Assembly (NCBI GenBank): GCA_003313425.1 | Contig: NHZP01000020.1 | Span: forward strand, 930,001-994,000 | Direction of reading: 5' to 3' | DNA from: Pseudopyrenochaeta lycopersici | Taxonomy: Eukaryota; Ascomycota; Dothideomycetes; Pleosporales; Pseudopyrenochaetaceae | DNA: 64,000 nt | Shown: positions 58,100 through 64,000 of the stretch, piece after piece | Layout of the letters: every line of letters starts with the position of its first letter | Numbering within the stretch: the stretch's first letter is position 1 | Notes under the pieces: model-generated | Told to the model about the DNA's origin: nothing | Databases searched by the model: none | What the model saw: the letters and a program-made list of their open reading frames with translations, nothing else | Position numbers and translations under genes: made by a program

Positions 58100-61000
58100 G
58101 ATCTATTTACTTCTTATTACTCTACTCTCTTAAGCCTTTATGTCGTGTCTTAAAGGTTAAGCTGCTCTTTAAATCTTTTAAACTGTTGCTTTAGTAAGCT
58201 CTTAGTTAGCCTATTAGCTAGCATATCGCTTATTTTAAGATAGAGTACTTAAAACAATCCTTTAGCGTGCTCTTGTTATAGCTACATGTTCTGTATATCT
58301 ACATAGCGCAGCTTTGTAGTTATTCTCTTGTTTTCGCCTATTACGAGCCTAATCGTTTATTAGTTGTTGCAAAAGATCTGCTAGGCTACTCTAAGATTAA
58401 GGAGTATCTTATAGAAGAACTATTTTAGTGCTATAGACTCCTTAGCTGCGTGCGCTAGAGCAAGGAGCTCCGCTTCAGTTATTAATATAGTTACTGTTAG
58501 TTGCTAAGCTGCTTTCTAGATAACAGGGCCTCTAAAGAGCTTAACTATAAACCTATAGGATAATCTCTTTATATCTACGTTGTCTGCAAATAAAGCGTCT
58601 CTACATATTATTAGCTGAGCTCCTTAGCTAGCTCTATATTCTATCGCTAGGTTCTTTATTTAATATAGGTATATAATTACCTAATCTACTGCTTTAAAAT
58701 AAGCTTTGCTTAGGTTTGTAAGGTAGTGCGAGAGCTGCAACGTAGCGTACGCTATATTAGGTCTTATTATAATTACTGTGTATAAGATAGATCCTACATA
58801 CTCTTAGTAGTTCTTAATCTTCTACTTAGTCGCGCTCCCTTAACTTAGAGTTAGCTGCTTAGTAGGCAGGGGTGTTAATAGGAAGTAGGCAGTGTTAGCA
58901 AGGTTAAACTTTATAGCAATCTTGTCTATATAGGAGTCGTAAACAAGGGTAATCTTCCTAGCTACTCTGTCTCTAATCACTCGTATCCTAAGGAACTAGG
59001 CAACTAGTCCTTAGTCTTTAGCTTTATAGGTTGCCTTAATTAAATTAATTACTTAATAAGCTGCTACTTTGTTACTGCGGTAATACATTACTAATATATT
59101 ATCTACGTAAAACAGTACTATTACACAGCGCTCGCGGTCGTAGAATAGACACGGTTCTTCTTTTAAAGCTGTAAGACTAAGCTGTTATAAGATGCCTAAG
59201 AACTCGTGATACTAGAGAACTAGCGAATCTCTTAGGCCATACAGTACTTGTTTTAGCTGTACGCACTTGCCTGGCTTTGTGAAACCGTCTAGAAGCTCGC
59301 AGTTGACGCTTAGTTAGTTGTCCCTCCGCGCGTTTAGAAAAGCGCCTGTGATATCTAGTTAGTAGACTTCTAGGTTAAATTAAGCTGTAATTGCTATAGC
59401 TGTTTAAAACGATCGTGCTGCGAGCGTAGCTGCGTACGTTAACTTAATTAAGTCCTTTATCTAGAGATCTCCTCTTACGCAGATCCGCGCTTTACATTTT
59501 ACGAAGTAACTATCCTTATTAAGCTTATAGGTGAATACCTATTTAAGAGAGAGTAGTCTATTTTTTACTTTAGCTTAATTAATCTCTACCTATATCCCTT
59601 TCTTAAGCAGCGTATTAATCTCTTTCTTAGCTGCTTATTTAAACAGAGCTCTATACAAGTAGCTATTTAGATCCTTCTATTTATTTAGTTCTTTTAGAAG
59701 TTAATTATAATATAATTATTCTTCCTACTCTTATTTTAGAAGTATAGCTGCAGCGATTACTGCGTGCAGCGTTTTATACTCCTTACTTCCTACTTCGCGA
59801 GCAGCGTTTATAGTTAGGAAGTTTATTTAGAGGATCTCTCGCTTTCTTTAATTATCTAAACTGTATAGTAAGCTGTCTCTGTTAATTACTGCAAGCTGCG
59901 CTCTCTTCCTTACACCCTCTACCTAATCTAGTTTATTAGGATTCCTTAGGTCTTATTTCTTAAGCCTGCGGCTTACGCGGCTCGCTTCTCCCTAGATTTT
60001 GTGATTATATACTTGCTTTAGAGGTGCCTAATCTGCGTTGTGTAGAGCCTAAGAATAAGGGCTCCTACTCTAAGAGGCAGGAGCTGTTTATTTAGCTCGT
60101 TAGTCTTTATAACCTTGTAATTCGCCTAGCTTACCCCCTTCTCTAGTTAAGTACACTTCCCGTAGGTTACTAGTATAATTACCTTCTCCTTATTTCCTTA
60201 GAGGCTTATTCTCCTTTGTCTCTCTCTAGCTCTCTAGCTCTAGGGTTAGCTTAGGAGATAGAAGACCTATTTACTTATTTAGTTCTGCGTAGATCTCTAG
60301 AGGATTACTAGCCTAGCTTTCCTCTTACGTAGTTAGTATTAGTCTAACGTCTTAATCTTTTAGTTAGCTAACTATCTAATTATTTCTTTAAACTATAGCA
60401 CCTCTACGCTCTTACTTAGAGGACTAATAAGTTTCTTAGCCTTCTTACTTAATTATTTATTTAGGTAAGAGCTTTAGGATCTCTCTAGCGTGTAGTACTT
60501 TATCTAGCTTATAGAGAATATAAATAATCTTTATAGCTTCTTTTATTATAATTATAGTAATCTCCTTTTTATCTTTAAAGAACAGTTCTTTGTTAAAGGT
60601 AACATTTCTTGTGGTAATTACCTAATTAAGCTTTAGGACCTATATACAGTATATGTTAGATGCTCTATATCTAACTAGGTAACCTATATAGCCCCTTAGG
60701 GTTACTTTAAACCCTCGCTTATTACGTCTAGCTACTCTTTCCTTATTTAAAGGGTAAGCTTAGCAGCTGTACGCGTGTATCCTGCTCTGATTAGGTCTTA
60801 GATTAGCTGTAATGTAACGTACTTGCGCAAGGCTATACTAACAGAAGTACTATGTAAACTATGCGTTAAGCACCTTATTTAGTAAGCTTAGATTATGCGC
60901 TTATAAAGGGCTTATATTATATAGCTAAGCTGCTGCTTTTATTACTTCTAGCTAGAGCTTTGCTAAGAGCCTCGCTCTACTTCTTATTTTAATTAACTTA

Positions 61001-61900
61001 GTAATAATCTCTTAACCTACTTTTTCTAGGCCTCTGTTTAGCTCGTGGGTATAGGCTAGGGAGGGCTCTATTTCTATCTCTTACTCCTTCGCCTACAGCT
61101 CGTAGGTTAAGGTACCTCTCCACAGAAGTGTGGCTGTGTCTCTATCTTACTGCAGTTTACAGATCTTAAGCTAATACTAAGTCTTTACCCTACTCTAGAA
61201 GTTTATAAAGATTCTTATAATCTCTATAAGCGTTTTCTCTTATAGAGGGTATATAGTAATCTTTCTGCTATAGTTATATTTAAGTAGGATAAACTATTAT
61301 TCCTTAAGCCTTCCTATTAGTATATTAAATAAATCCTATACTACTCTCTAGAATAGCTAAAGTAATTATTCTTAAGGTCTCTATAAGATTACTTACTTTA
61401 TATATATTATAGCGCAGTGCTTACACTTTATACGCGCTATCCCTTTAATTTTTACGTTTCGCGCCTTTATTACTAACGCTTAAAGAGTAGTAGGTCCTAA
61501 GTAACCTGCTCTTAAGTGCTACAGCTCCTTAGAATTACTCCTTAGATAAGTTCTCTATAACTTTAGTTATAAGCGCTCTAGGATTACTGCGTTAATTAAG
61601 ATATAAGAGTAAGGCTTATACTTTAATTTAATAAAAGTAAGGTTATAAGCTCTCTTAAGCTTCGCAAGAACTATATTCTATTCTAGTATTCCTATACGCA
61701 GTGTATAATCTAATCTAAGATACTAGAGCTTTTTATTATTAAGACGAGCTTCTAATACTATATTTATATAGAAACCTTCTATAACTACTACTTCTTATAA
61801 GGTAAGATCCTCTATATTCTTACCTCTTACTCTATATAGAGCTCTTTTAAGTACTCTAGTGCTTATACCTTAAATAAGAAACGCTTAAGTTCCTACCTTA
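58100..61900 (-). pseudogene. Copia-1 pol: integrase, RT, RNase H
   Basis: Order and motifs fit Ty1/Copia (integrase before RT). The RT active site reads FYVDNILVMY at about 59113-59084, so the YVDD box has its second Asp changed to Asn. RNase H ends near 58100 with a GLTKAL-like region decayed. Many TAG/TAA codons replace Trp and Gln. Inactive. Confidence 0.8.
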
Positions 61901-62999
61901 ACTATTTATATACCCTACGCCTTCTTAAAGCTTCCTAGTATAAGTAGATCCTTCGTGTTAATAAGGTGCGTAGTAGCTCTATTATTAAGGATAGTGCTTA
62001 TTAAGAGGGGATAAGCAGCAAAGTCTATTATTGCGTAAACGCCTAATAAGGAGCTTAGTAAAAATAGCTATAGGTTAATTACTACAGCTTAAATACTTCT
62101 AGGGTAGGTAATTATTAGAAGCTCTATCTTAGAGATTACCTAGCCTTTCTTTATTAGGTAGTCTTAGAGGTCCTTATATTCTTTACTTAAGAGCTACTTT
62201 ATAATCTCCTCTTACTTACTAGCTGTTATAAGCGTTAACAATCTTGTTATAACTACCTTTAGGGTACAGTACTCCTCTAGTACCTAATAGTAGTTATAAG
62301 CTTTATTTAGCTTATAGGAGCACTTATTTTACTTTTTTAGGGATTACTACTTATCTAAGCGTCCTCTAAACGTTATAAATACTCCTGCTTGCCTCCCTTT
62401 TGCGTGCACGGCGTGCTCGTAGGTTATAACTAAGAAGATTTAGCTTAGCTTATCTAGTAAGATTATTAGTTCTCTAAGCGCTATGTTCTGCAGGATTTAA
62501 TTATATATAGTCTATGCCTACTTAGAGGCGAGCTTTAGAGCTAGTGCCTCTAGGAAGTCTTACGCTGCGAGCTCTCCTTTTACTTTGTAGAGATTGTATA
62601 TTTTTACTTTTATATGCAGAGTGTTCTACTTCTAGTACTACGCTTCTAGCGTTATATTCCCCTACTTCGCGATCTCTAGGTAATGTTAGTATTCTACTCT
62701 AAGGTAGTTAATTGTACTAGCTTCTAAGGGAGCAAGCTTAACCTTAAGGGCTCGTATTAGAGCCTGCACAGTGTACTTTTTCTAAGATATAAGTAGTATT
62801 ATAATTAGCGCTATAATCTCTATTAAGATAGTAGCTTAAACCTAATCTCTAACTTACTCTCCTAAAGATAAGGAAAATATATAATAGATACTCTTTCTAG
62901 GGAAGAGTATCTAGATTTAAGTAGAACATACCTAGGACAATATTTTAGTTTAGAATCTTATTTATCTTATACTTAAGTTAAGTATATTTAGGAGGCTAA

Positions 63000-64000
63000 G
63001 TTTATAAAAGCTTCTATTAGATTTAGCGAATTTTTACCTATTTTTATAACTAATAATAACTAGTAATTTAAAGAATAGGTAAAGTAAGTAATAAGCTATA
63101 AAGTTAGGGCCTCTAAGGATTCTTTAGCTGTGCGAGAATTAGAGTCTTTTTTAGTTATATGTAAACTTAACTATTAAGCGTAATAGGAAAAGAGAAGGAA
63201 GTACACAGACAGTTAGGCTAATACCCTATATAAGAGGATAGCTAATAAAGTACAACTTATAGATATTCCTACAGTATTAGATATTAAGGAGTTTAGGCGT
63301 AAGGATTAGAAGTAATATACTATTAAACTGTAACTCTTAAGAAAAAGTCTAAGACCTCTTAATATAGGGCCTTTTAATTACCTTTTTAAATACAGATATA
63401 TAGTATTCTTATAAGGTATAAGATTAATACTAGAAAGGCTAGCCTTATAAAAGTTTAGATCTTAGTTAATAAAATTAGAAGTTTAGCTATTTACTAAAAT
63501 ATTAATAAATAGAGAAGGCGCAATTACTTTCACTTTGTCTAAGACAGGACAAATTATTAAGGATATATATCCTCTATATAAGATATAGACTATTAAACAT
63601 AAAGCTTAGTAAGAAAAATTATTCCTAATAGCGTAAGCTATTAAAGAAGAGGTAGTTATAATATTTAATAACAAACTTAATTAAGGAGTACTAGAAAGAT
63701 GCGCTAGTTAGTATAGAAACTTATAGTTTCTAGTTAAAAAGAAGGATAAGAGTTATTAGATAATACTTAAGTTAATTAAGATGAACGTAGTATCTCTTAG
63801 GGATACTAATCTGCCTCTAATAGTAGATAAATTCTCTAAGTATTTTAGTAGATATCGTATTCTGTCTCTTATAGATCTATTCTTAGGATATAACTAGATT
63901 ACACTTTATCTAGATAGTAGAGATATAACTGCCTTTTATACGCTAGTTAGTTTGCTTTAATACTGTACGATAGTTTAAGACGCGACTAACTTAGTTATAG
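63000..64000 (+). mobile_element. Gypsy-5: 5 prime part of RT on plus strand, runs off the window
   Basis: The plus strand reads as the start of a Gypsy RT through stops: LVKKKDKSY, IILKLIKMNVVSLRD, LPLIVDKFSKYF and SLIDLFLGYN (63728-63895), followed by ITAFYTLVSLL. The segment 63000-63700 is probably the protease/RT linker. RIP-degraded. No LTR is visible in the window. Confidence 0.7.

Larger units (their letters stand above)
56797..62990 (-). mobile_element. Copia-1: RIP-degraded Ty1/Copia element with an antisense 3 prime ORF
   Basis: The minus strand encodes, right to left, gag (about 62850-62000), integrase (about 61900-60700), RT (about 59900-58650) and RNase H (about 58560-58100). 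RNase H-like stretches (TEAELLALAHAAKESIAL, LRYVDIQNM) are recognisable. A plus-strand ORF occupies 57009-58008, beyond the 3 prime end of pol. No LTR pair could be recognised, so the outer limits are approximate. Less saturated by RIP than Gypsy-1. Confidence 0.8.

Noticed and set aside
1..64000. tRNA, rRNA and CRISPR arrays
   Set aside because: Scanned by eye for tRNA boxes and regularly spaced repeats; the only tandem arrays are inside LTRs and short elements.

Overview
This 64 kb window looks like filamentous ascomycete (Pezizomycotina) DNA dominated by transposable elements that have been mutated by repeat-induced point mutation (RIP). Evidence for RIP: long stretches are saturated with TpA and depleted in CpA/TpG, old transposon reading frames are recognisable but full of TAG/TAA where Trp/Gln codons are expected, and cysteine codons appear as TAT/TAC. 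Three islands of normal composition lie between the repeats (about 8.05-11.8 kb, 14.6-16.6 kb and 35.6-36.9 kb). They hold the only two intact-looking cellular genes I could support: a multi-exon PTH11/rhodopsin-type integral membrane protein (9221-10605, minus) and a small secreted cysteine-containing protein that is an effector candidate (15351-15755, plus).

Layout: 1-6.7 kb, a RIP-degraded Gypsy element (minus) carrying a small TGTG/CACA element. 6.86-8.05 kb, a CACGTG-rich element, a foldback arm and the 3 prime end of a pogo/Fot1 element. 8.05-11.8 kb, gene island with a solo Copia LTR, the membrane-protein gene and a long-TIR element. 11.8-14.6 kb, pogo-A with a solo LTR and a MITE inside it. 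14.6-16.6 kb, effector island. 16.6-35.6 kb, a probable roughly 3.2 kb hAT element expanded to 19 kb by nested insertions (pogo-B; a foldback MITE that contains Gypsy-3; a 130 bp TG/CA element; Gypsy-2). 35.6-36.9 kb, unique island with a candidate LTR carrying a perfect heat-shock-element palindrome. 36.9-40.2 kb, unrecognised RIP-affected sequence with a solo LTR. 40.2-44.6 kb, MITEs and pogo-D. 44.6-55.6 kb, a broken Gypsy-2 copy split by intact-length Gypsy-1 (455 bp LTRs, 5 bp target duplication), then Gypsy-6 and a solo LTR. 56-62.9 kb, small elements and a minus-strand Copia element. 63-64 kb, the start of another plus-strand Gypsy.

Most interesting observation: four LTR elements (Gypsy-1, Gypsy-6, Gypsy-2 and the Copia) carry an extra open reading frame in the same place, between the end of pol and the 3 prime LTR, always antisense to gag-pol. 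In Gypsy-1 and Gypsy-6 the two ORFs are homologous and share a C-x2-C-x6-C-x8-C-x2-C-x7-C spacing, the signature of fungal Zn(II)2Cys6 clusters, followed by a coiled-coil-like region. In Gypsy-6 all six positions have become Tyr, as RIP would do. In Gypsy-2 and the Copia the antisense ORFs have different Cys-rich cores, and each has a TATA-like box about 90 bp upstream of its ATG. No RNA genes or CRISPR arrays were found.
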